From Paraburkholderia monticola (GTDB lineage: Bacteria > Pseudomonadota > Gammaproteobacteria > Burkholderiales > Burkholderiaceae), in contig NZ_LRBG01000004.1 of NCBI RefSeq assembly GCF_001580545.1, positions 434,001 to 498,000 on the forward strand: 64,000 bases of DNA, in the 5' to 3' direction. Both the position numbers and the translations under genes were made by a program. The notes under the pieces were generated by a model, which was not told the origin of the DNA, made no database searches, and saw only the letters and a list, made by a program, of their open reading frames with translations. Of the stretch, positions 38,922 through 48,540 are shown one piece after another (within the stretch, counting starts at the first letter, position 1; every line of letters begins with the position of its first letter).

Positions 38922-39620
38922 TTACATATGCTCGCCGAGAAACGTCAACGTGCGGCCGTGCGCCAATGCCGACGCGCGCTGGTTATACGACGCGCGTTCC
39001 GAGCAGTTGAAGCCGTGATCCGCATTCGGGTAGATGTTGAACTGCACGTCGGCGCGACCCGCGAAACGCTCCTGGATCTGGCCGACGTCCGACAGCGGAA
39101 TGTGGGCGTCGAGCTCGCCGTAATGGAACTGCATCGGCACCTTCACGTTCGCGGCCTTGTCGAGCTGCGTCTGGATGCCGCCGCCGTAGTAGGCGACAGC
39201 GGCGTCGACCGAACCGGCCGCCGCGGCCAGATACGCGAGACGACCGCCGAAGCAGTAGCCGATCGCGGCGATCTTGCCGGTCACTTCCGGCAATGCGCGC
39301 AAGGCGGCCGCTGCGGCGCCGATGTCGGCGACCGCGTCGTCGAGCTTGGTCTTCTGCATCAGCTCGATACCCTTTTCGCGATCCTTGCCGTCATACGTCA
39401 ATTCGACGCGCGGCTGCACGCGCCAGAACACGTCCGGGGCGAGCGCGACGTAGCCGTCCAGCGCGTACTGATCCGCGACCGAGCGGATATGGCCGTTCAC
39501 GCCGAAGATTTCCTGAATGATGATGACGGCCGGTCCCTTGCCGCCCTTCGGCAGCGCGAGGTAGCCGCCGAAACTGTCGTTGCCGGCGGGGATGTCGATC
39601 CATCGGGAAGTCGTGCTCAT
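38922..39620 (-). CDS. dienelactone hydrolase family protein
   Basis: 232 residues from the ATG at 39620 with a GGAGAAC ribosome-binding site. Alpha/beta hydrolase with the Cys-Asp-His triad typical of dienelactone hydrolases: Cys123 (IGYCFGG), Asp171 (GELDAHIP) and His202 (PNADHGFN). The family conserves Glu37 (IIIQEIFG), which activates the Cys. Authentic members open dienelactones in chloro-aromatic breakdown, but many chromosomal copies act on other esters. No catechol-pathway gene lies nearby. Confidence 0.92.
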   Translation of the reverse strand: MSTTSRWIDIPAGNDSFGGYLALPKGGKGPAVIIIQEIFGVNGHIRSVADQYALDGYVALAPDVFWRVQPRVELTYDGKDREKGIELMQKTKLDDAVADIGAAAAALRALPEVTGKIAAIGYCFGGRLAYLAAAAGSVDAAVAYYGGGIQTQLDKAANVKVPMQFHYGELDAHIPLSDVGQIQERFAGRADVQFNIYPNADHGFNCSERASYNQRASALAHGRTLTFLGEHM

Positions 39621-39792
39621 GCTGTTCTCCATTGACTCGCGCGAACGCCGCGCGAGGTCGGTGTGTACGAAACGCTGAAGGCCACGCGGCCATTCGGCGG
39701 GCGGTTAGTTTGCCATCAAAAGAAACGGCTTGCAGCGCGACGGGACGGGGGCTGGCGGCTGATGCGGGGCGGGTTCGATTCTCGTAAGGCGA

Positions 39793-40326
39793 TTGAAACG
39801 ATCTCGATGTTTCATTTCTCCACCGCTCGCGAGCGATGCGCCGGATTTTCGCGTGCAACTGGAGATACTGGTCGAACTTCGCGTGCCGGTCGCCGGCTTT
39901 ACGTTCGGACTGCTATTGTCCGCCGACGTCGAGCGCTTTCACGCGAACAACAATTATGTAGTTGGGACTGCGACGCATGTTGTCGAAAGCATCGCGTGGC
40001 GCGACGCAGGTGCCGATGCGATCGTCGCGCAAGGTGCGGTGGCGGGCGCGCATCGCGGCAATTTCATTGGTGCGTTCGAGGATGCGCTGGTCGGCACGAT
40101 GGCGCTCGTGCCGCAACGGGTCGACGCGACCGGATTGCCGTTTCTCGCGCTCGGCACGCAAGCCGCGGTAATGGGCACCGCGTTTCTGACCGGCCGGCAG
40201 AGTGCGAATCCCGAGGTATGGAAAACCCGGGTGCGCGCCGAACCGCTCGGCGCGGCCGAACTAATGGCGCAGCTCGCGCAGGAATGGCGGCCGGGCACCG
40301 TGCGGATCGCCGCGTTCACGCGGTGA
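39793..40326 (+). pseudogene. 5'-truncated nitronate monooxygenase
   Basis: 177 codons remain. From about codon 17 the sequence follows the middle and C-terminal part of nitronate monooxygenases: DAPDFRVQLEILVELRVPVAGFTFG, GADAIVAQGAVAGAHRG, LALGTQAAVMGTAFL and a late TRVRAEPLGAAELMAQL. The first hundred or so residues of the family, with the FMN-binding start of the barrel, are missing. No other frame upstream supplies them. It may still be translated, but it should not fold into a working enzyme. Confidence 0.75.
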
Positions 40327-40779
40327 TCGATTGGCCGATTTAAACCGGATTCAGATTTTTTGGCATGCTCACAATCCCGTGCGGTATGCCACATTTTTGA
40401 CTTGAAAAACCCTTCGAATTGCACCCGGCGCGAGTCAGAAAAAGCGTAAGTTCCACCTCGGCGGAAAACTGACTCACTTAGCGGAAACCCGCATGGGACG
40501 GGGCTTTTCGGCTCGCTCCCCACGCCACGAGCGGCTCGCGTAGTAACTACGCTATTAGTGTTGTTCCCACTTTCTCAAAAAATTCCCCCAAATTAATTTG
40601 ATGGCCTACACTTGCGCGCAAGTACGGTTTGCCAACTGCCACAAACAGTCCGGTAAACGTGCTGGCCAAGTGCATGAACGATGCAACCGGCGTGGTCGTC
40701 CACGGGACACTGAGCGACACGTGTAAGGGAAGCGGGGCACAGGGCGATTACGTTGTTTTGACCGAAACTGGAGACTTAC
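40327..40779. other. intergenic region upstream of the branched-chain amino-acid binding protein
   Basis: About 450 bases without a convincing gene. It contains an inverted repeat TGGCAT...ATGCCA at about 40360-40391. AT-rich stretches occur at 40550-40610. A GGAGA ribosome-binding site precedes the gene at 40780. I could not place the promoter with confidence. Confidence 0.4.
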
Positions 40780-41925
40780 ATGAACATCAAAATTCAAAAG
40801 CTGTTGCCGATCGCCGCTGGTGCGATGCTGTTTGCGACGTTGGCAACATCGGCCGCAGCCGACACGGTCGTCAAGATCGGTCACGTTGCGCCGTTGACTG
40901 GCGGTATCGCTCACCTGGGGAAAGACAACGAAAACGGCGCGCGCCTCGCCGTCGAGGAAATCAACGCCAAGGGCCTGATGATCGGCGGCCAGAAAGTCAC
41001 GCTGCAACTCGACGCGCAGGACGACGCGGCTGACCCCCGCACGGCAACCCAGGTTGCGCAGAAGCTCGTCGACGACAAGGTCGTCGCCGTGGTCGGCCAC
41101 CTGAACTCGGGCACCTCGATCCCGGCATCGAAGATCTATAGCGATGCGGGCATCGTGCAGATCTCGCCGTCGGCAACGAACCCGGCCTACACGCAGCAAG
41201 GCTTCAAGACGACGTACCGCGTCGTCGCGACCGACGCGCAGCAAGGCCCGGCACTCGCGAACTACGCGGCCAAGGGCATGAAAGTGAAGAGCGTCGCGAT
41301 CGTCGACGACTCGACCGCTTACGGCCAGGGTCTCGCGAACGAGTTCGAGAAGGAGGCGAAGGCGCTCGGTCTGAACGTCGTGTCGCACGACGCGACGAAC
41401 GACAAGGCCGTCGATTTCCGCGCGATTCTGACGAAGATCAAGGGTGAAAACCCTGACGCGATCATGTACGGCGGCATGGACGCAACCGGCGGCCCGTTCG
41501 CCAAGCAGGCGAAGCAGCTCGGCCTGCGTGCCAAGGTGCTGGCAGGCGACGGCGTGTGTACCGACAAGCTGTCCGATCTGGCCGGCGACGCAACCGACAA
41601 CATCGTCTGCTCGGAAGCCGGTATGGCGCTCGAAAAGATGGCGGGCGGCAAGGCGTTCGAAACGAAGTACGAGAAGCGCTTCGGCCAGCCGATCCAGATC
41701 TACGCGCCGTTCACGTATGATGCGGTGTACATCATCGTCGACGCGATGAAGCGCGCTAACTCGACCGATCCGGCGAAGATCCTGGCTGCGATGCCGACGA
41801 CCGACTACAAGGGCGTGATCGGCGAAACGACGTTCGACTCGAAGGGCGACCTGCAGCACGGCGTGATCTCGCTGTACAACTACAAGCAAGGCAAGAAGAC
41901 GCTGCTCGACGTCGTGAAGATGTAA
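40780..41925 (+). CDS. branched-chain amino-acid ABC transporter substrate-binding protein (LivK/BraC type)
   Basis: 381 residues with a Sec signal peptide (LLPIAAGAMLFATLATSAAA-DT). The mature protein is a type I periplasmic binding protein: VVKIGHVAPLTGGIAHLGKDNENGARLAVEEIN, VVGHLNSGTSIPASKIY, QISPSATNPAYTQQGF, TYRVVATDAQQGPALANYA, SVAIVDDSTAYGQGLA and a late APFTYDAVYIIVDAMKRA. These match Leu/Ile/Val-binding proteins. No permease or ATPase genes follow, so it works with a transporter encoded elsewhere. The stop is followed by strong terminators. Confidence 0.93.
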   Translation: MNIKIQKLLPIAAGAMLFATLATSAAADTVVKIGHVAPLTGGIAHLGKDNENGARLAVEEINAKGLMIGGQKVTLQLDAQDDAADPRTATQVAQKLVDDKVVAVVGHLNSGTSIPASKIYSDAGIVQISPSATNPAYTQQGFKTTYRVVATDAQQGPALANYAAKGMKVKSVAIVDDSTAYGQGLANEFEKEAKALGLNVVSHDATNDKAVDFRAILTKIKGENPDAIMYGGMDATGGPFAKQAKQLGLRAKVLAGDGVCTDKLSDLAGDATDNIVCSEAGMALEKMAGGKAFETKYEKRFGQPIQIYAPFTYDAVYIIVDAMKRANSTDPAKILAAMPTTDYKGVIGETTFDSKGDLQHGVISLYNYKQGKKTLLDVVKM

Positions 41926-41938
41926 ATCCGGTGTGATC

Positions 41939-41963
41939 GAAGGCGGCATTGCGCCGCCCTTCG
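41939..41963 (+). terminator. stem-loop after the binding-protein gene
   Basis: The inverted repeat GAAGGCGGC and GCCGCCCTTC (small bulge, five-base loop) begins 14 bases after the stop. It has no T tract, so it may protect the mRNA end or add to the terminator that follows. Confidence 0.5.
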
Positions 41964-41975
41964 ATTGGCCGCTAA

Positions 41976-42015
41976 AAAGGCACGTGGGCCGTGAGGCTTG
42001 CGTGCCTTTTCTTTT
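41976..42015 (+). terminator. intrinsic terminator of the binding-protein gene
   Basis: A 10-bp stem (AAAAGGCACG and CGTGCCTTTT) with a 16-base loop is followed by TCTTTTC. It may also serve the converging MFS gene. Confidence 0.75.
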
Positions 42016-42065
42016 CTGGCTGCGTTCGATGCGGTTTTCGTCGTGACGCCGGGCACGCGTTTGCG

Positions 42066-43280
42066 TCAGATCCTCAAACGCCGCAGCACCTTCGGCCCGA
42101 CGAGCGCGATCATCGCGGAGCATACGGCGACGACCGAGAGACCGATCGTCAGATTAGTCACCTGCGCGACCGCGCCGATGATCACCGGCCCCAGCAGCAA
42201 GCCGAAATAGGCGAGCCCCGCGACATGCGCGAGCCCCTCGGCCGCGTGGATGCCCTTCACGCTCGCCGCGGCCGCGAACAGCACCGGCATCATGTTCGCG
42301 AGACCCAGGCCGATCAGCGCGAAGCCGGCGAGCGCGGCCACCGGATTCGGCAGCAGCAGCGCGTCGACCATGCCGGCGCAGGCGAGCGCCGCGCTGATCA
42401 TCACGAGCTGCGGCGCGCCGAAGCGGGCGCGCACCGCGTCGCCGGCAAAACGCGCGGCCGCCATGCCGCCGGAAAACGCCGCATAGGCGGCGCTCGCGAG
42501 CGCGGGCGTCGCGAGCACGACGTCGCGCATATAGACCGTGGCCCAGTCGTACATCGCGCCTTCGGCGATCAGCGCGACCAGCGCCATCGTGCCGAGTGCC
42601 CATAGCGCCGGCGAACGCCAGCGGCTCGCGCGCGGCGTCGCGGCATCGGGATGCTCGGCGTGCGGCACGTGCGGCAGCACCGACGGGCACGCGAGCACCA
42701 GCACGAGCGCGCTGACCGCCGCGGCGAGCGCGAGATGCAGCGCCGGCGCCATGCCGCGCGACAGCAGCGCACCGCCGACGGCCGCGCCGAACATGCCGCC
42801 GAGACTGAACATGCCGTGCAGCGACGACATGATCGGCTTGCCGAGCGCCTTTTCGACTGCGCTTGCTTCGGCGTTCATCGCGACGTCGAGCGTGGCCATG
42901 CCCGCGCCGAAGACGGCCAGCACGACCAGCAGCATCCAATACGCGGGTACGACGAGGATCAGCGCCGCGCAGGCGGCCATCGCGAGACCACCGGCGAGAC
43001 ATGCGCGGCGCGTGCCGACCCGCGCGATCCATGACGCATTGGTCACCATCGCGCCGATCGAGCCACCCGCCACCGCGAACAACGCGAAAGAAAGCATGGC
43101 TGGATTCAGATGGAAGCGGTCGCGCACCGTCGGCACGTGCACACCCCACGACGCGTACATCATGCCGGCGATGAAGAACAGTGCCATCGTGGCAATGCGT
43201 GCGCGTTGCCGCTCGGTGACGGGCAGGTCGCGGTGCGCGGCGGGCAGGACGGCGAATTCGGAGGCTTGGTGATCGGGCAC
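42066..43280 (-). CDS. MFS transporter (YbjJ-like)
   Basis: 404 residues, starting with GTG at 43280, with twelve predicted membrane helices. The first helix region is ATMALFFIAGMMYASWGVHVPTVRDRF. The central loop is short and His/Pro-rich (VLPHVPHAEHPDAATPRA). The arrangement ASWGVHVP...LNPAMLSFALFAVAGGS is that of the YbjJ/FucP-like branch. Substrate unknown. It converges on the terminators of the binding-protein gene. Confidence 0.88.
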   Translation of the reverse strand: MPDHQASEFAVLPAAHRDLPVTERQRARIATMALFFIAGMMYASWGVHVPTVRDRFHLNPAMLSFALFAVAGGSIGAMVTNASWIARVGTRRACLAGGLAMAACAALILVVPAYWMLLVVLAVFGAGMATLDVAMNAEASAVEKALGKPIMSSLHGMFSLGGMFGAAVGGALLSRGMAPALHLALAAAVSALVLVLACPSVLPHVPHAEHPDAATPRASRWRSPALWALGTMALVALIAEGAMYDWATVYMRDVVLATPALASAAYAAFSGGMAAARFAGDAVRARFGAPQLVMISAALACAGMVDALLLPNPVAALAGFALIGLGLANMMPVLFAAAASVKGIHAAEGLAHVAGLAYFGLLLGPVIIGAVAQVTNLTIGLSVVAVCSAMIALVGPKVLRRLRI

Positions 43281-43509
43281 GGAGGTCTCGAGGCGGGGTG
43301 CGCGAGAAAGCGCATTGAAAGCGGACCTTCGATTCTATCGAAGCATGCAAGCTTATGCTTGGAGCCGGGGGAGCGGGCGGATACGATTGAACGGCTGCGG
43401 GTGTGGCGAAGCGGTGTTGCCGAACGTCATGCTTTGGGGCGCCGCCGCTGGTTTCTATATCGCCGCGCGCCACTCACCGCTCATCTTTCATTCACCGAGG
43501 AACGCTCAC

Positions 43510-44172
43510 GTGAAGATTCCCGCTCACGCTCCGCTGCATCTGCTGCATACGGCCGCGGTCGGCACGCTCGCCACGCATGCGCGGCAGCCCGAGGGCTTTC
43601 CGTATCCGTCGGTGTTGCCGTTCGCGCCGGATGCGCTGCATCGCCCGACGATCCTCGTGAGCCGGCTCGCGGAACACACGCACAACCTGCACGCCGATCC
43701 GCGCGCCGGCTTTCTGGCCGTCGACGCGCCCGACGGCGACGTGCTCGGCGGCCAACGCGTCACGCTGCTCGGCCGCTTCGAGCCCGTCGACTCGAGTCCG
43801 GAACGGGTGCGTCGTTATTTGCGTTATCACCCGGACGCGGAGCGCTACCTGGTGCTGGGTGATTTCACGTTCTGGGTCATGAAGCTCGAGCGGCTGCGCT
43901 ACATCGGCGGCTTCGGCGCGATGGGCTGGCTCGACGGCGCCGAACTCGATCGGCTGCCACCGCTAGCGGCCAGCGAGGAGGATGCGCTGATCGCGGAATT
44001 CGGTCGCCGGTTCGACGGCGCGGGCGGCGTCGAATTGCTGGGCATCGACCGTTACGGCGCCGATCTGAAACGCGATGGCGTGCGCCGCCGTTTCGTATTC
44101 GACGGCGTAGGCTCCGATATCGAGACATTGCATGCGGCGCTCGATATCTGCATCGACCGGCATGCGGATTAA
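43510..44172 (+). CDS. HugZ/pyridoxamine-phosphate-oxidase-like flavoprotein
   Basis: 220 residues from the GTG at 43510, chosen because GAGGAA lies seven bases upstream; an ATG 81 bases earlier has no such site. The N-terminal split-barrel FMN-binding domain contains VGTLATHARQPEGFPYPSVLPF, ILVSRLAEHTHNLHADPRAGFLAVD and RVTLLGRFEPV. The C-terminal DUF2470-like domain contains GVELLGIDRYGADLKRDGVRRRFVF. Relatives degrade heme or reduce flavin-linked substrates. The exact role here is open. Confidence 0.85.
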   Translation: MKIPAHAPLHLLHTAAVGTLATHARQPEGFPYPSVLPFAPDALHRPTILVSRLAEHTHNLHADPRAGFLAVDAPDGDVLGGQRVTLLGRFEPVDSSPERVRRYLRYHPDAERYLVLGDFTFWVMKLERLRYIGGFGAMGWLDGAELDRLPPLAASEEDALIAEFGRRFDGAGGVELLGIDRYGADLKRDGVRRRFVFDGVGSDIETLHAALDICIDRHAD

Positions 44173-44569
44173 GCAATATCGTTTATCGGGAAAGCGCGCA
44201 TGCGCGGTCGCGCTGCGCCGGCTTTTGTCTCACTAGTGGACGCTTATCGCAGTCCAAGCTTTCATGCCGTGAAATGTTCGATGTGCAATAGACATGTCAA
44301 ATCTCATTTCCTGATAGTTAAATCGTATAAATATGCGAGGCGGCGGGATTTTTTTCAGTGACATGCGAAATCAGCCGATTGAAAGACCGTCGCGGGCACA
44401 GAGCATCGCAAGGAAACCTTTTGAAACGAATTTAATTTAATTTTTTGCCAGCGCTTTTCCAGTCTTTCTATTTTGTGTTAATCTCGCCATCAAATTCCGA
44501 GGCATGAAACCTTCAAAGGGCAAGTCGGCATAAGACCGGCAGTCATTTATCCATACCACAAGGGAACCT
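44173..44569. other. AT-rich upstream region of the H-NS-like gene
   Basis: About 400 bases with markedly higher AT content than the flanks (44240-44500). H-NS-family proteins prefer such DNA, and autoregulation is common in the family; both points are inference here. A possible promoter is TTGCCA (44445-44450) and TATTTT (44469-44474) with an 18-base spacer. Confidence 0.45.
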
Positions 44570-44872
44570 ATGTCTTCTTACAAGGAACTGCTCGCGCAGC
44601 GCGAGAAGCTCGAAAAGCAGATTGAAGAAGCGAAGTCGCGCGAATACGCGGAAGTCTTGAATGAAATCAAGCAAAAAATGGCGGATTACGGCATCTCGCT
44701 GAGCGAACTAGGCGGCGGCCGTGCACCGAAGGGCGCTAAAGCGAGCCGTCCGCGCGCAGGCGTCGCACCTAAATATCGCGACCCGGAAAGCGGCAGCACG
44801 TGGTCTGGCCGTGGCAAGCCGCCGCGCTGGATCGCGGGTCTGGATCGCGAAAAATTTCTGATCCAGAAGTAA
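44570..44872 (+). CDS. H-NS-family nucleoid-associated protein
   Basis: 100 residues with the ribosome-binding site AAGGGAAC. The N-terminal half is a charged coiled coil used for oligomerisation (LLAQREKLEKQIEEAKSREYAEVLNEIK). A Lys/Arg-rich linker leads to the C-terminal DNA-binding domain KYRDPESGSTWSGRGKPPRWI, the usual core of beta-proteobacterial H-NS proteins. It binds curved AT-rich DNA and silences horizontally acquired genes. A strong terminator follows. Confidence 0.94.
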   Translation: MSSYKELLAQREKLEKQIEEAKSREYAEVLNEIKQKMADYGISLSELGGGRAPKGAKASRPRAGVAPKYRDPESGSTWSGRGKPPRWIAGLDREKFLIQK

Positions 44873-44958
44873 TCGCAACCCTGCGTGCGGTAAGGGCTTC
44901 CGCCGCATAATACGAATACGACAATCACAGGCGTTTATAGCCTGCTGCAGAAATCCCG

Positions 44959-44987
44959 AAAGCCGCTCCGTTCAGGTGCGGCTTTTT
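44959..44987 (+). terminator. intrinsic terminator of the H-NS-like gene
   Basis: An 8-bp stem (AAAGCCGC and GCGGCTTT) with an 11-base loop is followed by further T residues, 87 bases after the stop. Confidence 0.85.
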
Positions 44988-45154
44988 GTCATTCGCGGCG
45001 CCACTTTTTTGTCGCATGCGCTTCAGGTAACTGGAACACGAATGCTTTTCGTTTAGATAAGAGACTGATTTAAAAGGAATTTTCGACCTCGCTCCCAGCG
45101 CGTTCGATCCGTGGCGGGTACAATAAGAAGAATTGACCTTTCCCGCTTTTCAGT

Positions 45155-46441
45155 ATGCAAGCCGCAGCAACCACTCAAACCGCCGAGAAACAACGTGTTG
45201 CTCGCAAAAGTACCTTTGCGAGCATTGCGGTCAATACCGTGTTGATGACGTTGCAAATCGTCGTCGGTACGATCGCGCACTCGCAGGCACTCGTTGCCGA
45301 CGGCATTCATTCCCTTGCCGATCTTATTTCCGATTTTGTGGTGCTGATCGCCAATCGGCATAGCGGGGCGAAGCCCGACGCGGATCACAATTACGGACAT
45401 AGCCGTTATGAAACGGTGGCGTCGTTATTTCTAGGCGCGCTGCTGATCTCGGTCGGCGTCGGCATGTTATGGCGCGCGGGTACGCGGCTCGCCGATCTGA
45501 AAAATATTCCCGCCGTGCACATGAGTGCGTTCGCGATCGCGGCGCTCGTGCTCGTCTGCAAGGAAGCGCTGTTTCGCTACATGCTTCGCGAGGCGAAGCG
45601 CGTGCGTTCCGCGATGCTGGTCGCGAACGCATGGCATGCGCGCTCGGACGCGGCGTCGTCGCTGGTGGTGGGGATCGGGGTGCTCGGCAGCATCGCCGGC
45701 GTGCGGCTGCTGGATCCGATCGCGGCGGCCATCGTCGGCTTCATGGTCGCGCGCATGGGTTGGACCTTCGGCTGGGACGCGCTGCAGGACCTGTCGGACC
45801 GGGCGCTCGATGAAACCGCCAGCGCCGACATGCGTGCCCTGCTGATGGCCACCCCCGGCGTGCGCGACGTGCACGAAATGCGTACGCGCAAGATGGGTGA
45901 TTTCGCGCTCGTCGACGCGCACATCCTGGTCGATCCGATGATTTCGGTGTCGGAGGGGCATTACATCGCGGAGTCGGCGCGTCTGCGTGTGCTGAGCGAC
46001 AAGCGTGTGCTCGACGCGCTAATCCACGTCGATCCGGAAAACGATGCGCACGCGCATCCTCCCGTCGATTTGCCGCCGCGCGAGCGGGTGGTCGCCGAGG
46101 TCAACGCGGCGCTGGTGGTGGGCGGTTTGCAGGCCGTGGCGGTGAATCTGCACTACCTGAGCACTGGACTGGACGTGGAGGTGGTGTTGCCAGCGTCATC
46201 GTCGGGTGACGGGATTGTTGCAGGCACCGACGAGACCAGCCGTCTCCTGGAAAGCGAGGTGCGATCACTCGGGCGCGTCGATCTGGAGGCGCTCAAGCGC
46301 CGCCTCGGCGCCCGCAAGCTCGATGTGCTGCTGCAACGGGATGGATCGGTCGCGCAAGGCGGCTGCACGGAGACCGAGCTCAAGACCGGCGGCGCGCCGG
46401 TCGGTCGTTCAATCGCCGCGGAGCCTCACAAGCTCGCCTGA
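45155..46441 (+). CDS. cation diffusion facilitator (CDF) transporter
   Basis: 428 residues. Six membrane helices carry the metal-binding motifs HSLADLISDF in TM2 and HARSDAASS in TM5, the latter matching HxxxD. Between them DHNYGHSRYE is the usual loop. A cytosolic ferredoxin-like domain follows (GVRDVHEMRTRKMGDFALVDAHILVDP), typical of zinc, iron or manganese exporters. The C-terminus is longer than usual by about 90 residues and holds a second small beta-alpha domain (LQAVAVNLHYLSTGLDVEVVLP). The metal is not certain. Confidence 0.92.
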   Translation: MQAAATTQTAEKQRVARKSTFASIAVNTVLMTLQIVVGTIAHSQALVADGIHSLADLISDFVVLIANRHSGAKPDADHNYGHSRYETVASLFLGALLISVGVGMLWRAGTRLADLKNIPAVHMSAFAIAALVLVCKEALFRYMLREAKRVRSAMLVANAWHARSDAASSLVVGIGVLGSIAGVRLLDPIAAAIVGFMVARMGWTFGWDALQDLSDRALDETASADMRALLMATPGVRDVHEMRTRKMGDFALVDAHILVDPMISVSEGHYIAESARLRVLSDKRVLDALIHVDPENDAHAHPPVDLPPRERVVAEVNAALVVGGLQAVAVNLHYLSTGLDVEVVLPASSSGDGIVAGTDETSRLLESEVRSLGRVDLEALKRRLGARKLDVLLQRDGSVAQGGCTETELKTGGAPVGRSIAAEPHKLA

Positions 46442-46525
46442 ATGCTGCGAGTCTCAGACGCTGGAGGCCTGACACAAGGAGCCGGGCACCAGAAGCCGCG
46501 ACGCCCCAGGCCGCGGCGGCACCCG

Positions 46526-46984
46526 TCACAACGGCAACTGCGTGTCGAACTTGATTTCGCGCAGCACGACGCTCGTACGCACCTGGGCCACGGCCGGAAT
46601 CTTGAAAATGCGTTCGTGCAGGAAGCTGTCGTACGCCTTGATGTCCGGCGCGACGATCTTCAGGATGTAATCGGATTCCCCGGTCGTGCTGTAGCACTCG
46701 GTCACTTCTGGGCAGGTGGCGATTTCCCGCTCGAACTGCTCGACGCCGCCCTCGGTGTGACGCGTCAGATGGATATGCGCGAGCGCGCAGACGTGCAGGC
46801 CGAGCTTTTCGCGATCGAGCAGCGCCGTGTAGCGCTGGATCACGCCCGACTGTTCCATGTCCTTGATGCGCCGCCAGCACGGCGTGCTCGACAGCCCGAC
46901 CTGGTCGGAAATTTCCTGCACGGAACGGCGTGCGTCGAGCTGAAGCAGGCGCAGGATCTTTTGTGAGAACGTATCGAGTGTCAA
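46526..46984 (-). CDS. Lrp/AsnC-family transcriptional regulator
   Basis: 152 residues, started by TTG at 46984 and supported by a strong GGAGG site five bases upstream. The N-terminal helix-turn-helix is KILRLLQLDARRSVQEISDQVGLSSTPCWRRI. The C-terminal AsnC ligand-binding domain contains CPEVTECYSTTGESDYILKI and IPAVAQVRTSVVLREIK. It probably responds to an amino acid. It converges on the CDF gene and has no obvious adjacent target. Confidence 0.93.
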   Translation of the reverse strand: MTLDTFSQKILRLLQLDARRSVQEISDQVGLSSTPCWRRIKDMEQSGVIQRYTALLDREKLGLHVCALAHIHLTRHTEGGVEQFEREIATCPEVTECYSTTGESDYILKIVAPDIKAYDSFLHERIFKIPAVAQVRTSVVLREIKFDTQLPL

Positions 46985-47074
46985 CTGCGCCTCCGTTAGC
47001 GTCGCCGTATCAACGCATGGTAGAGGGCGCGAAAACGAAACGCAATGTAAAACGGCTCTCGCGAGCGAGATTGC

Positions 47075-47707
47075 CTAATTTATCGGGTCCGGAGCGACGT
47101 TTTGCCCTGAGCCGTCCCCATCATCCTTGCCGTCGGCAGGGAGTTCGGGTTGCCTTGCGCGCAATTCCTTCAGCATGTTGCAAAAGAGGGCGCCTTGCTC
47201 GATGGCGTCGTCGAGCGCGACGTGCGTGTGCGGATGTTCGTCGAACCAGTGTTTCGGAAAACGCGGCTTGATGTTCTTGCGGTACGGCAGGCCGGTCATC
47301 GCGAATGCGAGCGTCTTGATGTCGAGCGCCGACCACGAGAACGGGCAGCGGCCGACGAAGCGCATCATGTACCAGAACATATAGGTGAAGTCGAAACCAG
47401 CCGGCATCGCGACGAACACCGGCTTGCCGGGCAGCGCCTCGACCCATTCGACATAAGCGGTCAATGCCGCCTCGGGCTTCTGCAAGTCCTGGCGGCAGGC
47501 GACCCACGCTTCCGGCTGGGTCTTCCACCACGCCGCCTGGACAGGATGCGGCGCCGCGCCTTCGAGCAATTCGAGATTTGCCGAGAAAGTCGCGATCAGC
47601 TGCTTGTCTTCCGTGTAGGCGGCGGACGCGAAGCTCAGCATCGAATGCGGGCCGGGGATCGGGCCGTCCGCTTCGACGTCGGTACTTACATAGATTTCGC
47701 TGCTCAT
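47075..47707 (-). CDS. 3'-5' exonuclease-like protein (RNase H fold)
   Basis: 210 residues from the ATG at 47707, which overlaps the stop of the upstream metallo-hydrolase gene by four bases. It starts [21 protein letters not shown], a DEDD-type first motif with Asp and Glu. [22 protein letters not shown] and [11 protein letters not shown] segments and a late [10 protein letters not shown] supply the other acidic residues. The domain is that of RNase T or polymerase epsilon exonucleases. The substrate, RNA or DNA, is not clear. Confidence 0.82.
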   Translation of the reverse strand: MSSEIYVSTDVEADGPIPGPHSMLSFASAAYTEDKQLIATFSANLELLEGAAPHPVQAAWWKTQPEAWVACRQDLQKPEAALTAYVEWVEALPGKPVFVAMPAGFDFTYMFWYMMRFVGRCPFSWSALDIKTLAFAMTGLPYRKNIKPRFPKHWFDEHPHTHVALDDAIEQGALFCNMLKELRARQPELPADGKDDGDGSGQNVAPDPIN

Positions 47708-48348
47708 ACAGCCACCCCATCGGCGACGTACGGATTCGTGCGGCGCTCGGCACCGAACGTGGAGGTCGGGCCATGGCCCGGCACGAATGTGACGTCGTCG
47801 CCGAGCGGCCAGAGTTTGTCGCGAATCGAGCGGATCAGGTCCGCATGGTTGCCGCGCGGAAAATCCGTGCGACCGATCGAGCCGGCGAACAGCACGTCGC
47901 CGACCAGCGCGAGCCGGTGCGCGCGGCTGAAGAACACCACGTGGCCCGGCGTATGGCCGGGGCAGTGGTAGACCTCGAAGGTTTCGTCGCCGAATTGCAC
48001 AGTATCGCCGTCTTGCAGCCAGCGGTCTGGCTCGAAGGCATCGGCGGCCGGGAAGCCGAAGCGCGTGCTCTGGTCCGGCAGCTTGTCGAGCCAGAAGCGT
48101 TCGTCGGGATGCGGACCTTCGATCGGCACGCCGTAGTGGGTGGCGAGCGTCTTCGCGCCGGCGCAGTGATCGATGTGGCCGTGGGTCAGCAAGACTTTCT
48201 CGACGCTCACGTTCTGCCGCGCGATCTCGCGCTGGATCACGTCGAGGTCGCCGCCCGGATCGACGACGGCCGCGCGTCCGGTGGCCTCGCATACGAGCAG
48301 CGAGCAGTTCTGCTGGAACGGCGTGACGGGGATCAGGGTGACTTTCAT
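47704..48348 (-). CDS. metallo-beta-lactamase-fold hydrolase (glyoxalase II-like)
   Basis: 214 residues from the ATG at 48348 ([19 protein letters not shown]). The metal-binding motif [10 protein letters not shown] (His56, His58, Asp60, His61) is followed by [30 protein letters not shown] and a late [21 protein letters not shown], matching the YcbL-type hydroxyacylglutathione hydrolase branch. It probably hydrolyses a thioester such as lactoylglutathione. It is coupled to the exonuclease gene by an ATGA overlap. Confidence 0.92.
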   Translation of the reverse strand: MKVTLIPVTPFQQNCSLLVCEATGRAAVVDPGGDLDVIQREIARQNVSVEKVLLTHGHIDHCAGAKTLATHYGVPIEGPHPDERFWLDKLPDQSTRFGFPAADAFEPDRWLQDGDTVQFGDETFEVYHCPGHTPGHVVFFSRAHRLALVGDVLFAGSIGRTDFPRGNHADLIRSIRDKLWPLGDDVTFVPGHGPTSTFGAERRTNPYVADGVAV

Positions 48349-48525
48349 GACAGGACGGCGTGCAGGGAAAACATTGATTGTACCGGCCTCGCGACGGTCT
48401 CCGTCGCCCGTGAGGCGGGGAGCACGCATCGCCGCGCCGGCCTCTTTTGCATGGCCATTTTTGCGATAAATGTGAAGATTGGTCAGGGTTTTGTGCAGCT
48501 CGCCGTCCCAAAAATTTTTTTTGGG

Positions 48526-48531
48526 TATAAT
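48526..48531 (+). promoter_or_regulatory. candidate -10 box of the rlpA leader
   Basis: A perfect TATAAT sits directly downstream of the inverted repeat CCCAAAAA...TTTTTGGG (48507-48525). No good -35 hexamer is seen at 16 to 18 bases. Transcription would start near 48538. Confidence 0.4.
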
Positions 48532-48540
48532 GGACTTCAT

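Noticed and set aside
40606..42123. Long minus-strand frame opposite the branched-chain amino-acid binding protein
   Set aside because: The plus strand encodes a clear signal peptide and binding-protein motifs; the minus frame is low-complexity.
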